Positions 24,785 through 33,298 of a stretch of DNA of 64,000 bases are shown here, piece by piece. The stretch's first letter is position 1. Each line of letters opens with the position of its first letter. The DNA is from UBA3210 sp048359995 (GTDB taxonomy: Bacteria > Bacillota_I > Bacilli_A > RFN20 > CAG-449), in assembly GCA_048359995.1 (NCBI GenBank), contig DBGCPK010000005.1, forward strand, positions 1-64,000. The letters run 5' to 3'. The notes under the pieces are model-generated. The model had not been told where the DNA came from, searched no databases, and worked only from the letters and a program-made list of their open reading frames with translations. The translations under genes and the position numbers were made by a program.

Positions 24785-26203
24785 ATGAAAAAAAATAAAT
24801 TCGGAATTTGGAAAATTCTTGCGCTGGTTCTTTGCGTGTTTGCGCTGTCGGGGTGTACCGCGGCGATCAGAACGGTTCAGGATAAATGCGCGGTGATGAT
24901 TTCCTACGAAGATTACGACGAAGGGGAAACTTTCGGCAATTACGGCGAGAAATCTCAAAGCACGAAGATCGACCAATACGCCAAAGAACAGGGATATCTT
25001 CTTCCAAGCGACGCGTTCAATCAATTCATGGAGAGCAAGATCGTCGCTTATGTCGCGGAATTGAAAGAGTTCACCGATGCGAAAGGCGAAAAACCTTTCG
25101 CGGAACACACGGACGAATATCTTCGCGGAATCGCCACTTTCGCCGGTTCGGATACGGCGATGAAAAGCGATTCGGAAATCGCTCAAATCGATTATGCCAA
25201 AAACGAACTTTGGCTCAATTACGACAAATGGCTTTCGGAAGCGCGTTACGAACTCGGCGTGGAAAACTGTCCGGATCGGAGTTACGAGACGTATTACAAA
25301 TCGAGTTTCAATTCGATTGCCAACGCGTACACGACGACGATTACTCCGGTATCCGGAGAATTCAACGGCGTTTATATCGAGGGAAAATCGTGGGGCGACG
25401 CTTTCGATTACGGGTTTATCGAAGGATTGCTGGTTTATCCGGTGTCGTGGCTGGTCTATCAATTCTCCGTTCTCTTCGGAATGAACGGGTGGGGACAGGT
25501 AGGCGCGATTCTTCTGACGACGCTGATCGTAAGAGGAATCCTGATTCTCCTGACTTTCCGTCAGACGCTGGCGCAACAAAAAATGACGTTGCTAAAACCG
25601 CAGTTGGACAAAATTCAATCCAAATATCCGAACGCGCAGACCAATCAGTACGAGAAGCAGAGAATGGCACAGGAACAGATGGCACTGTACAAGAAGAACA
25701 AGATCAATCCGATCGGCTCTTTGCTGATAATGGTCGTGCAATTTCCGGTCTTCATCGCAGTCTGGGGTGCGATGCAGGGATCGGCCGTCCTGATGGACGG
25801 AACGCTTTTAGGGCTTTCTCTTGCAGTGCAGACAGGTTCGGCAATGCTCAATTTCTCTTCGCTGAACTGCATTACCGCTTGGGTGATCTTCATTCTGATG
25901 GCCGTCGGTCAATTCGTTACGATGAAATTGCCGCAATGGTTGCAGAAGAAGAAAGCCGACAAGGTCGAGAAGTTGACGAAAAATCCGTCGATGGATCAAT
26001 CGCAGAAGACGATGAGTATGGTGAATAATTTTATGTTGATTTTCATCATCATCATGGGTTTCTCTCTTCCGGTAGCGATGGCTATCTATTGGTTTGCCTC
26101 TTCCTTAATCGGAATCGCGCAGACGCTGATTATGCAAACGCTGCTTGGAAAACATCAGAACAACAAGAAAAACGTCAAATATAAGACGAAGAAACAGAGG
26201 TAA
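24785..26203 (+). CDS. yidC: Membrane insertase YidC/OxaA with a large extracellular insert
   Basis: YidC inserts and folds membrane proteins and cooperates with SecYEG. The protein has a lipoprotein signal (LVLCVFALSGC), then about 180 hydrophilic residues, then the conserved five-helix core (GLLVYPVSWLVYQFSVLFG; the loop with QKMTLLKPQLDKIQSKYPN; PIGSLLIMVVQFPVF; and late helices ending in IGIAQTLIMQ). The 472 residues are far more than the about 260 of B. subtilis SpoIIIJ, and the extra length is the segment between lipobox and first core helix. The gene sits between rnpA and jag as usual. Confidence 0.93.
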   Translation: MKKNKFGIWKILALVLCVFALSGCTAAIRTVQDKCAVMISYEDYDEGETFGNYGEKSQSTKIDQYAKEQGYLLPSDAFNQFMESKIVAYVAELKEFTDAKGEKPFAEHTDEYLRGIATFAGSDTAMKSDSEIAQIDYAKNELWLNYDKWLSEARYELGVENCPDRSYETYYKSSFNSIANAYTTTITPVSGEFNGVYIEGKSWGDAFDYGFIEGLLVYPVSWLVYQFSVLFGMNGWGQVGAILLTTLIVRGILILLTFRQTLAQQKMTLLKPQLDKIQSKYPNAQTNQYEKQRMAQEQMALYKKNKINPIGSLLIMVVQFPVFIAVWGAMQGSAVLMDGTLLGLSLAVQTGSAMLNFSSLNCITAWVIFILMAVGQFVTMKLPQWLQKKKADKVEKLTKNPSMDQSQKTMSMVNNFMLIFIIIMGFSLPVAMAIYWFASSLIGIAQTLIMQTLLGKHQNNKKNVKYKTKKQR

Positions 26204-26206
26204 AAA

Positions 26207-26809
26207 ATGAAGTATTTAGGTGCAACATTAGAAGAAGCGCTGGAAAGCGCGTCGGAAGATCAGAACGTCGCCGTCGAAGAATTGATCTACGACATTGTCG
26301 GGCAGAACGAGGATTGCGTTCAAATCGAAGTTTATGAAATCGTCGATATCATCGAATATGCGCAGCAATATCTGAAAGGCATTATCGAATCTATCGGTAT
26401 CGATTGCCGTGTCAGCCCGTCGATCAAAGACGATATCATTCGTCTGAAAGTGGACAGCAATCACAATTCGGTTTTGATCGGGAAAAACGGCAAGACGCTT
26501 CAAAGTTTAAACGAATTGACGCGAATTGCCATCAGCAATCATTTCCGGAAAAGATACAAGATCCTGATCGACATCAACGGGTACAAGGATGAAAAATACG
26601 ATCGCATTACGAAAATGGCGAGAAGAATGGCTCACGACGTTCAGAAGAACAAAGTTACGGTTACGCTCGATCCGATGACCGCCGACGAAAGAAGAATGGT
26701 TCACAATGCTTTGACCGGTATGCCGAATATCAAAACAGAATCGACCGGTTTCGGTAAGGAAAGACGCATTCAGATCATCTACGTATCTTCCCAAGAAAAC
26801 GAAGAATAA
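26207..26809 (+). CDS. khpB: RNA-binding protein KhpB/Jag
   Basis: The 200-residue protein has an N-terminal Jag domain (MKYLGATLEEALESA), a KH domain (about residues 75-145, with LIGKNGKTLQSLN) and an R3H domain (about 145-200, with R-x3-H as RRMVH). KhpB binds RNA with KhpA and affects cell elongation and division in other Gram-positives. It starts four bases after yidC with AGAGG upstream. Confidence 0.94.
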   Translation: MKYLGATLEEALESASEDQNVAVEELIYDIVGQNEDCVQIEVYEIVDIIEYAQQYLKGIIESIGIDCRVSPSIKDDIIRLKVDSNHNSVLIGKNGKTLQSLNELTRIAISNHFRKRYKILIDINGYKDEKYDRITKMARRMAHDVQKNKVTVTLDPMTADERRMVHNALTGMPNIKTESTGFGKERRIQIIYVSSQENEE

Positions 26810-26813
26810 AAAG

Positions 26814-26850
26814 AAAAAAGATCATTTCCACGTCGATTTGATCTTTTTTT
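26814..26850 (+). terminator. Terminator after khpB
   Basis: AAAAAGATCA and TGATCTTTTTTT form a stem of about ten bases. It ends the rpmH-rnpA-yidC-khpB unit. Confidence 0.85.
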
Positions 26851-26883
26851 ATGGACAAGAATTGCTTATATAATCGGAATTTG

Positions 26884-27324
26884 TTAAGCGAACCATTTCA
26901 CTTTTACGACAAAGTTCTTGGCGTCATGATAACCCGCTTTCCCATAGTATCGTTCATGCTTTTCATCTTTGACGGCATTCAATTCGATACACGAAGCCCC
27001 TGCGGACTTTACTCTTGATTCCAGTTCGGCCAAAAGGATTCTCCCCAATCCTTTGTTTTGGCGTTTGGAAGAAATCAAAATTTCTTCCAAGGTGTAAGCG
27101 CGAATATCGTCGTATTGTTTGTAATACCCCATGACAAAGCCGAAGATTTCGCTATCTTCATTCCTCATTATGAGCGAATAAGAATCCTCCATCTTCAATA
27201 CTTGCTCGATACGTCTTTTGGCGGTAATTTCTGTCCAGCAAGCACCTTCGCAATTGTTGTAGTAATCTATGTATAAGGGAATAACCTGTTGAATGTCGCT
27301 TAATGTCATTACTTCGATTTGCAT
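26884..27324 (-). CDS. GNAT-family N-acetyltransferase
   Basis: The 146-residue protein has the GNAT fold. The acetyl-CoA binding motif A is seen as ILISSKRQNKGLGRILLAELE (Q/R-x-x-G-x-G as RQNKGLG), and the C-terminal motif is RYYGKAGYHDAKNF. The substrate is unknown. It runs against the replication direction and against all neighbours, with its own promoter, and it sits next to a decayed gene, so this spot looks like an insertion point between khpB and mnmE. Confidence 0.88.
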   Translation of the reverse strand: MQIEVMTLSDIQQVIPLYIDYYNNCEGACWTEITAKRRIEQVLKMEDSYSLIMRNEDSEIFGFVMGYYKQYDDIRAYTLEEILISSKRQNKGLGRILLAELESRVKSAGASCIELNAVKDEKHERYYGKAGYHDAKNFVVKVKWFA

Positions 27325-27342
27325 ATACTCTCTCCGTTTCTA

Positions 27343-27371
27343 ATAATATATAGTTTAGCACTTCTTTGCAA
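27343..27371 (-). promoter_or_regulatory. Promoter of the acetyltransferase gene
   Basis: TTGCAA and TATTAT on the minus strand are separated by exactly 17 bases, about 20 bases before the start codon, with GGAGAG between. Confidence 0.65.
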
Positions 27372-27568
27372 AATCGGATATTGCAATTTGATTGTGAAAA
27401 TGAACCAAAACAGAATATCGGCAATCTGTCAACGCATCCTTACAAATCTTTTCAACGCCTTTCAATTCGAGGTTCGTCCGTAAAAATGTTGATTATACTG
27501 CAAAACAAGTTAAAATTTCTAAACCTGCGGTGTAAAGAAGATAGGATTATCCGGAGGTATCAGCGGGA

Positions 27569-27942
27569 TTATCATGGGTTTAGCAATCTATTCCGACATT
27601 AAAATAACTCCCGAAAACACTCTTATTATTTTCGATGAAGTGCAGGAAGTCCCTCGCGTTTTGACCGAGCAATACATTCTCAGCAGTTGATTGTCCATTC
27701 CGATTTGAACATTTACTATTATCCCAATGACAACGGTAGTTGCGAGGTTGATTTCCTTGTCGATACAGGGCAAACCGTTATTCCCGTGGAAGTAAAAGCA
27801 GAAGTCAATCTTCGTGCGAAGAGCCTCAGAATATACGTGGAAAAATTATCCCCGATGTTAAGATCAGAACCTCGATGCTCGATTAGAAAAAGAAATCTTC
27901 CGCTTTATGCCATTGAGAATTTGACGAATGAATCGATTTGAG
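27569..27942 (+). pseudogene. Remnant of an AAA_14/DUF4143 ATPase gene
   Basis: Two pieces of one known family survive in different frames. The first (about 27590-27690) reads TPENTLIIFDEVQEVPRVLT, the Walker B region of AAA_14 ATPases, and ends at a stop. The second (about 27670-27942) reads IYYYPNDNGSCEVDFLVDTG then VIPVEVKAEVNLRAKSLRIY, which matches the PD-(D/E)XK-like end of DUF4143 proteins. The P-loop and about 200 central residues are missing. From 27372 to 27568 nothing coding is visible. Intact members of this family are common in gut Bacillota, so this is most likely a decayed copy. Confidence 0.75.
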
Positions 27943-28044
27943 ATGCAATAAATTTTGTTCGCGGGTTTGAAATTGCCGTTGAAAACGGGGCTTTTTCTTT
28001 TCAAATTTATTTGATTCATTTATACTATCTGTGAGGTGAAAGAG

Positions 28045-29373
28045 ATGTTTGACGTTATCGTAAATCTGGCTACCCCGCCGATGAAAGGCGCTTTAGCGGT
28101 GATCCGATTGTCCGGCGAAGGATCGCTGACGATCGTTCAAAGGATTTTTACCGGAAAAATCGAAGAGCCTAACCGCGTTTATTTCGGCTATATCGTCGAT
28201 TCGGACGCGAATGAAAAAGTTGATCAGGTTCTCGTAACTTATTTCAAAGGACCGAAAAGTTTTACAGGAGAAGACGTCGTGGAGATCTCCTGTCACGGAT
28301 CGATGATTATCGTCAATGAGATCATCGGACTTTGCCTGAGATATTCGGCAAGATTATCGATGAACGGAGAATTCTCCGCGCGCGCCTATTATCACGGAAA
28401 AATCGATTTGGTTCAGGCCGAAGCCATCAACTCCCTGATTCAGGCGGAAACGTCGAGGGCGAAGAAAAATCAGATGTTTGCTTTGACGGGGGAAACCAGC
28501 GCTTTAATACGCCCTGTGAAAGAAAAGATCGCGGACATTCTCTCGTCGATCGAAGTCAATATCGATTATCCGGAGTATCGGGACATCGAAACGATCACCG
28601 AGGAGGATATTCTCTCTTCGGTAGACGTTTTGTGCCGAAAACTCGATCGTTTGATCGAGGACGGCGAAAAAGAAAGAAGAATGGACGAAGGAATCGACGT
28701 GGCGATTGTCGGAAGACCGAACGTCGGAAAATCGAGCCTTCTCAACGCATTGATCAAACAGGATAAAGCCATCGTCACCGACATTCCCGGAACGACGCGA
28801 GACGTCGTCGAAGGAAAAATCAATCTGAACGGGTTGGTTCTTCGCCTTTTGGATACGGCCGGAATTCGTCAAAGCGTCGACGAAATCGAACAGGTCGGGA
28901 TCGAAAAATCGAAACAGACGGTCGAAAAGGCGGATTTGATTCTTCTCGTTCTCGAAGCGGATCGATTTACCTCGGAAGATCGGGAATTGATGAAATTGAC
29001 CGAGGATAAGCCGAGGATCGTCGTTTATAACAAAAAAGAGCGACTTTCCTCCGATCGACTGGAAGAAGATCGAATTTACGTCTCCGCGTTAAACAAAGAT
29101 ATTTCCGCTTTGGAAGAAGCGATGATGAAGGAATTCGGTATTCAGGAAACGAAAGAAACGCCTTCTTTCTGCTCTTCGCGAGAGATCGCATTGCTGAAAA
29201 AATGCAAAGATTCGCTGCTTTCCGCGAAACGGGAGACGGAACAAGGCGTTTCCCTCGATCTTGTCGCCGTCGAGATCAAAGTCGCTTACGACGCATTGAA
29301 AGACATTCTCGGGGAAGAAGTGCGCGTGGATTTGGAAGAAGAAATCTTTTCGCGTTTCTGCGTAGGTAAATAA
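28045..29373 (+). CDS. mnmE: tRNA modification GTPase MnmE
   Basis: MnmE with MnmG adds the carboxymethylaminomethyl group at wobble U34. The 442-residue protein has the N-terminal folate-binding domain, the G domain with GRPNVGKSSLLNALI (G1), DIPGTTRD (G2), DTAG (G3) and NKKE (G4), and the invariant C-terminal FCVGK containing the functional Cys. A GTG three codons upstream is possible, but the ATG at 28045 follows GAGGTG at good spacing. Confidence 0.97.
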   Translation: MFDVIVNLATPPMKGALAVIRLSGEGSLTIVQRIFTGKIEEPNRVYFGYIVDSDANEKVDQVLVTYFKGPKSFTGEDVVEISCHGSMIIVNEIIGLCLRYSARLSMNGEFSARAYYHGKIDLVQAEAINSLIQAETSRAKKNQMFALTGETSALIRPVKEKIADILSSIEVNIDYPEYRDIETITEEDILSSVDVLCRKLDRLIEDGEKERRMDEGIDVAIVGRPNVGKSSLLNALIKQDKAIVTDIPGTTRDVVEGKINLNGLVLRLLDTAGIRQSVDEIEQVGIEKSKQTVEKADLILLVLEADRFTSEDRELMKLTEDKPRIVVYNKKERLSSDRLEEDRIYVSALNKDISALEEAMMKEFGIQETKETPSFCSSREIALLKKCKDSLLSAKRETEQGVSLDLVAVEIKVAYDALKDILGEEVRVDLEEEIFSRFCVGK

Positions 29374-29374
29374 G

Positions 29375-30142
29375 ATGATTTTCGATACGCATTGTCATCT
29401 TTACGATGAAAAATACGAAGAGGGCGTCTACGAGGTGATCGCCCGTTCTTTCGAAAAAGGCGTCGATTTGCTGATGCTCGTCGGCGATAATCCGGAACAC
29501 TCAGAAATCTGCGCGGAAACCGCGAAACATACGGAAAACGTATACGCTTCAATCGGGATACACCCGATGGAGATCGATACGATCGAGGTGGACGAAATCG
29601 AATCGCGTTTGAAACCTTTGCTTTCGGATAAGGTCAAAGCCGTCGGAGAAATCGGATTGGATTACTACTGGAACAAAGACGCAGAAGTCAAAATACGGCA
29701 GAAAGAGTATTTTATCCGTCAGATCGAAATCGCCAATCGGTGGGATCTTCCGATTATCATTCACGCGCGCGACAGCGTGGAATCCGCGATAGAGATCGTG
29801 AAAAAATACCCTTGCCGAAGAAAAGGGGTTTTTCATTGCTTTTCGGGAAGCGCGGAGCAGATGAAGAGAATCGTGGATATGGGATATTTTATCGGATTGG
29901 ACGGACCGGTCACGTACAAGAATGCGGTTACCCCGAAAGAAGTCGCCAAAGCCGTCGATTTATCCTATCTCGTCGTCGAAACCGACTCTCCTTATCTTCC
30001 GCCTGTGCCTTTTCGCGGAAAGATCAACTATCCTTATTACGTCCGTCGGGTAATCGAGGAAATCGCCGCGTTGAGAAAGATGAATCCCGAAGAAATCGAA
30101 GAAATCACTTTTCAGAACGGAAAGAGGTTGTTCCGTTTATGA
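29375..30142 (+). CDS. tatD: TatD-family metal-dependent deoxyribonuclease
   Basis: The 255-residue TIM-barrel hydrolase shows the metal ligands in DTHCHL at the N-terminus, EIGLDYYW, IIHARDS, FHCFSGS and ETDSPYL. The family comprises 3'-5' exonucleases acting on DNA and RNA. It starts two bases after mnmE and overlaps rnmV by four bases (ATGA). The neighbourhood tatD-rnmV-ksgA is conserved in Bacillota. Confidence 0.95.
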   Translation: MIFDTHCHLYDEKYEEGVYEVIARSFEKGVDLLMLVGDNPEHSEICAETAKHTENVYASIGIHPMEIDTIEVDEIESRLKPLLSDKVKAVGEIGLDYYWNKDAEVKIRQKEYFIRQIEIANRWDLPIIIHARDSVESAIEIVKKYPCRRKGVFHCFSGSAEQMKRIVDMGYFIGLDGPVTYKNAVTPKEVAKAVDLSYLVVETDSPYLPPVPFRGKINYPYYVRRVIEEIAALRKMNPEEIEEITFQNGKRLFRL

Positions 30143-30690
30143 ATAAGCGAGGAAAACCGGTCATCGTAGTCGAAGGAAAAAGCGACGTGAATAAACTTCG
30201 TTTATTCGTCGATGCGGAATTCGTCACTACGAACGGCTCGGAAGTTTCGCGTGAAACAATTGAATATCTGACAAAATTGTCGCTTTCCCGACAAATTATC
30301 GTATTGACCGATCCCGATTCTCCGGGAGAAAGGATAAGGAATTTGATCGATCAGGCGATTCCCGGCTGTTATCATGCCTTTATCGACAAGAAAAAAGCGA
30401 TTAAAGGAAAGAAGGTCGGCGTGGCAGAATGTGAAAAAGAAGAATTGATCCGCGCGTTGAAAGATCTCGTCTGCTTTTCTCTAAACGAGACGCCTGCGCT
30501 GACAATTCGCGATCTTTATGATTTCGGTTTGATCGGAAAAAAGGATTCTTCGGAAAGGCGCGATTTTCTGGGAAAGGTCTTTCACATCGGAAAAACAAAC
30601 GGAAAGACGTGTCTGAAAAGGCTGAATCTTCTCGGCATCGGTTGTGAAGAATTGAAAGAGGCGATGAAAGAATATGAAAATAGCAAGTAA
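30139..30690 (+). CDS. rnmV: Ribonuclease M5
   Basis: RNase M5 matures 5S rRNA. The 183-residue protein has the Toprim motifs VVEGKSDVNKL and the DPDSPGERIR block (D-x-D-x-x-G-x-x-I-R), and the C-terminal domain contains LTIRDLYDFGL. The ATG overlaps the tatD stop. The downstream ksgA start lies inside its last codons. Confidence 0.95.
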   Translation: MNKRGKPVIVVEGKSDVNKLRLFVDAEFVTTNGSEVSRETIEYLTKLSLSRQIIVLTDPDSPGERIRNLIDQAIPGCYHAFIDKKKAIKGKKVGVAECEKEELIRALKDLVCFSLNETPALTIRDLYDFGLIGKKDSSERRDFLGKVFHIGKTNGKTCLKRLNLLGIGCEELKEAMKEYENSK

Positions 30691-31510
30691 AGAATACGTG
30701 GTGACGCGAATGACTTCTCTGATGATCGCTCCGAAGAAAAGATTTTCGCAAAATTTTTTGATCGACGAATCCGTCGTCAACGAGAGTATCGACGCGCTTT
30801 CGATCGAAAAAGACGACGTCCTTATCGAGATCGGACCGGGATTGGGCGCTTTGACCCAGAAACTTCTCGATCGCGGAAATCCGCTGTATGCATACGAAAT
30901 CGATTCGGATTTGTGCGCGCATCTTCGGGAAATCTTTTCCGATCGGAAGCAATTTTGCCTTTTCGAACAGGATTTTCTTAAAGCGGATCTTTCTTTGTTC
31001 GAAGGAAAAACGGTCAAGTTGATTTCCAACGTCCCCTATCACATTACGACGCCGATCATCGAGAAAATCATTACCTCCGGAATTCAAGCGACTATGTTCG
31101 AATTCATGGTTCAGAAAGAGGTTTATTCCAGAATCAGGGCCGAAAGAGGCAGCAAGGATTATCTGCCCCTGAATATCTTCATCGATTATGTCGGAACGTT
31201 GAGTTTGGTAAAGAAAGTGGGAAAGGACAAATTTCTCCCTTCTCCGAATGTGGACAGCGTGATTTTAAAAATCGATTTTAATCGTCCCCGCGTTTCAAAG
31301 GAATGGGAACGCGTCTTTTTCGACGTGGTTCGCGCGTGCTTTTTTCAAAGGAGAAAAACGATACAGAACAACCTGATTCGATTTTTGAAAGACAGAGAAA
31401 AGGTTGAGGAAGTTTTAATAAAATCCGGCATCGATCCCGAACGGCGAGGCGAAGATTTGGGAAAGGAGGAATATCTCGAATTGAGTCGAAATATCCTAAA
31501 CAACCGATAA
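30674..31510 (+). CDS. ksgA: 16S rRNA dimethyladenosine transferase
   Basis: KsgA dimethylates two adjacent adenines in 16S helix 45. The 278-residue protein shows KKRFSQNFLID, the SAM-binding VLIEIGPGLGALTQ, and the catalytic NVPYHITTPI (NL/VPY). It overlaps rnmV by 17 bases. The first ATG gives about 20 residues before the core, which is common in the family. Confidence 0.96.
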   Translation: MKIASKEYVVTRMTSLMIAPKKRFSQNFLIDESVVNESIDALSIEKDDVLIEIGPGLGALTQKLLDRGNPLYAYEIDSDLCAHLREIFSDRKQFCLFEQDFLKADLSLFEGKTVKLISNVPYHITTPIIEKIITSGIQATMFEFMVQKEVYSRIRAERGSKDYLPLNIFIDYVGTLSLVKKVGKDKFLPSPNVDSVILKIDFNRPRVSKEWERVFFDVVRACFFQRRKTIQNNLIRFLKDREKVEEVLIKSGIDPERRGEDLGKEEYLELSRNILNNR

Positions 31511-31541
31511 TTTTTTTCATAGGATATATAGGTGATTCAAT

Positions 31542-32288
31542 TTGAAAGTAAATGCACTTGTAACCAGAACATCTCATCAACACGACGTCATTTTCCGAGT
31601 CATTTCTCTGAAAGACGGTATTGCCGTCCTCAAAGGAGAGATTTATCGTCTCATCGCCGACGCGCCTGTCGAAGACCTGAAAGAATATGAAGTTAAAAAT
31701 AAAATCGTTTTATCTTTACCTGCACTGAAATTTGATGCAAAATTATTAAGGGGTAAGATCTTGCATCTCGACGGAGACGAATTTTACCTCAAAAAAGCAA
31801 TGGAGGCTTATAAGAATTATAAGATCAATGCGGACGGCTATTACATCAAAGAAAGCGAAATGCCTCGATTCATCGAGCAACTGATACAGAAACATCAACC
31901 GGATATTCTCGTCGTTACGGGACACGATTCTTTGACAAAAGGGCAGAATATCTACGATCTCAACAGTTATAAAAATTCGATGCATTTTGTCGAAACCATT
32001 CAAAGGGCCAGAAGCCTTTACAAATCGAAAGACGATCTGGTGATCGTCGCCGGCGCCTGTCAGTCTTTCTACGAAGCGCTGATCGAAAGCGGCGCGAATT
32101 TCGCTTCTTCTCCGCATCGGAAGAACATTCATCTTCTGGACCCGGTCATCATAGCCAGTTCCATTGCCAACACCACGATTTCCGAAGATATCGATTTTTC
32201 TTTGGTCTTGAAAGCGACATACAGCAAGGAAATCGGAGGAATCGAAACCAAAGGCAGAGCCAGAAAGTACTATTTAGGAGGCAGTTAA
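31542..32288 (+). CDS. yabG: Sporulation-specific protease YabG
   Basis: YabG is a cysteine protease that processes spore-coat proteins and other spore proteins in B. subtilis and Clostridioides. The 248-residue protein is similar in order to the family, with the conserved blocks DILVVTGHDSLTKG and LVIVAGACQSFYEALIESGANFASSP around the proposed active-site His and Cys. The start is TTG with AGGTG eight bases upstream; no nearby ATG fits. The protein is somewhat shorter than the about 290 residues in B. subtilis. Between ksgA and ispE it is in the standard place. Confidence 0.93.
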   Translation: MKVNALVTRTSHQHDVIFRVISLKDGIAVLKGEIYRLIADAPVEDLKEYEVKNKIVLSLPALKFDAKLLRGKILHLDGDEFYLKKAMEAYKNYKINADGYYIKESEMPRFIEQLIQKHQPDILVVTGHDSLTKGQNIYDLNSYKNSMHFVETIQRARSLYKSKDDLVIVAGACQSFYEALIESGANFASSPHRKNIHLLDPVIIASSIANTTISEDIDFSLVLKATYSKEIGGIETKGRARKYYLGGS

Positions 32289-32296
32289 ACAGGATT

Positions 32297-33151
32297 ATGC
32301 TGATGTTGAAAGCGTATGCAAAAATCAATCTGGGACTCAATATAGTCAACAGAGATCCTCAGGACGGATATCACAATCTGGATATGGTCGTCGTCCCTAT
32401 CGAACTACACGATCGGATCGAAATCGAATTGCTTCCCTACGGATTCGATACGTTAATCACCAGCGATGATTGCGAACTTCCGACCGACGAGACGAACATC
32501 GTCTCCAAAGTCGAAAGGGCTTTGAGGAAAAAATACGGTTACACTCAGCAATTGAGGATTCACATCCACAAAAATATTCCTATGGGCGCGGGGTTAGGCG
32601 GAGGGAGCGCCGACGGCGCAGCGGTTTTAATCGGATTGAACAAACTTCTGAAATTGAAAATGAGCGAAGAAGAGATGTGCCGTATCGGCTATAAAATCGG
32701 TTCGGATATTCCTTTCTGCCTGAAAAACAGCGCGGCAAGAGTGCAAGGTAAAGGCGAAGTTCTGACGCCGATAAAGGTGAAAAAACCTTACGGGGCGCTG
32801 ATCGTTTTTCCGAAAACGGCGCTTTCCACAGGAAAGATTTATTCCGAATTCGACGCGACGGGGGCTTCTGGTTCGGCGGATATTTCCGGAATCATCGAAG
32901 CGCTGGAAAAAGACGATCTGAATTTGCTCGATCGTTCGATGGGAAACGAATTGGAAAAGACGGCGGTCGGTTTTTGCTCTTCGATCGTCAAAGTGAAGCA
33001 GGAAATGAAAGAACTGGGGTTGTCCAACGCGATGATGACAGGATCCGGTTCGGCAGTATTCGGTCTGTCTCACGATCCGAAACTTCTGAGAAGAGCCGCC
33101 GATCATCTGGAAGGGCTCGGTTTTAAAGTACTACTGAGTCAGACTCGGTGA
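32297..33151 (+). CDS. ispE: 4-diphosphocytidyl-2-C-methyl-D-erythritol kinase
   Basis: IspE is the GHMP kinase of the MEP isoprenoid pathway. The 284-residue protein has LKAYAKINLGLNI at the start, the ATP loop PMGAGLGGGSADGAAVL, and the third GHMP motif MMTGSGSAVFGL. It implies that isoprenoids are made from pyruvate and glyceraldehyde phosphate. The start may be either ATG 32297 or 32303; the second has better spacing from AGGA. Confidence 0.95.
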   Translation: MLMLKAYAKINLGLNIVNRDPQDGYHNLDMVVVPIELHDRIEIELLPYGFDTLITSDDCELPTDETNIVSKVERALRKKYGYTQQLRIHIHKNIPMGAGLGGGSADGAAVLIGLNKLLKLKMSEEEMCRIGYKIGSDIPFCLKNSAARVQGKGEVLTPIKVKKPYGALIVFPKTALSTGKIYSEFDATGASGSADISGIIEALEKDDLNLLDRSMGNELEKTAVGFCSSIVKVKQEMKELGLSNAMMTGSGSAVFGLSHDPKLLRRAADHLEGLGFKVLLSQTR

Positions 33152-33198
33152 TTTAACGGAATCGAAGTTTAATTATAGAAAAAGATACGATGAATCGA

Positions 33199-33283
33199 TA
33201 TAATAAATTCGTAAAACGGGAGAAAGCCAATGAATAAAAAGTAGTTGATTATTTGGATAAATAATGGATTACTTTTTTATTTT
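33199..33283 (+). promoter_or_regulatory. prs leader: -10 element, mini-ORF and attenuator hairpin
   Basis: A TATAAT (33199-33204) is followed by GGGAG and a tiny reading frame encoding MNKK (33230-33244). Its stop codon lies inside the 5' arm of a hairpin: AAAAAGTA with TACTTTTT (33236-33277), with an inner ATTATTT/AAATAAT stem, then a T-rich run. The prs ribosome site begins only about eight bases later, so no promoter fits between hairpin and prs. The hairpin should therefore act as a conditional terminator. Confidence 0.55.
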
Positions 33284-33298
33284 GAGAAAGGAAAAAAG

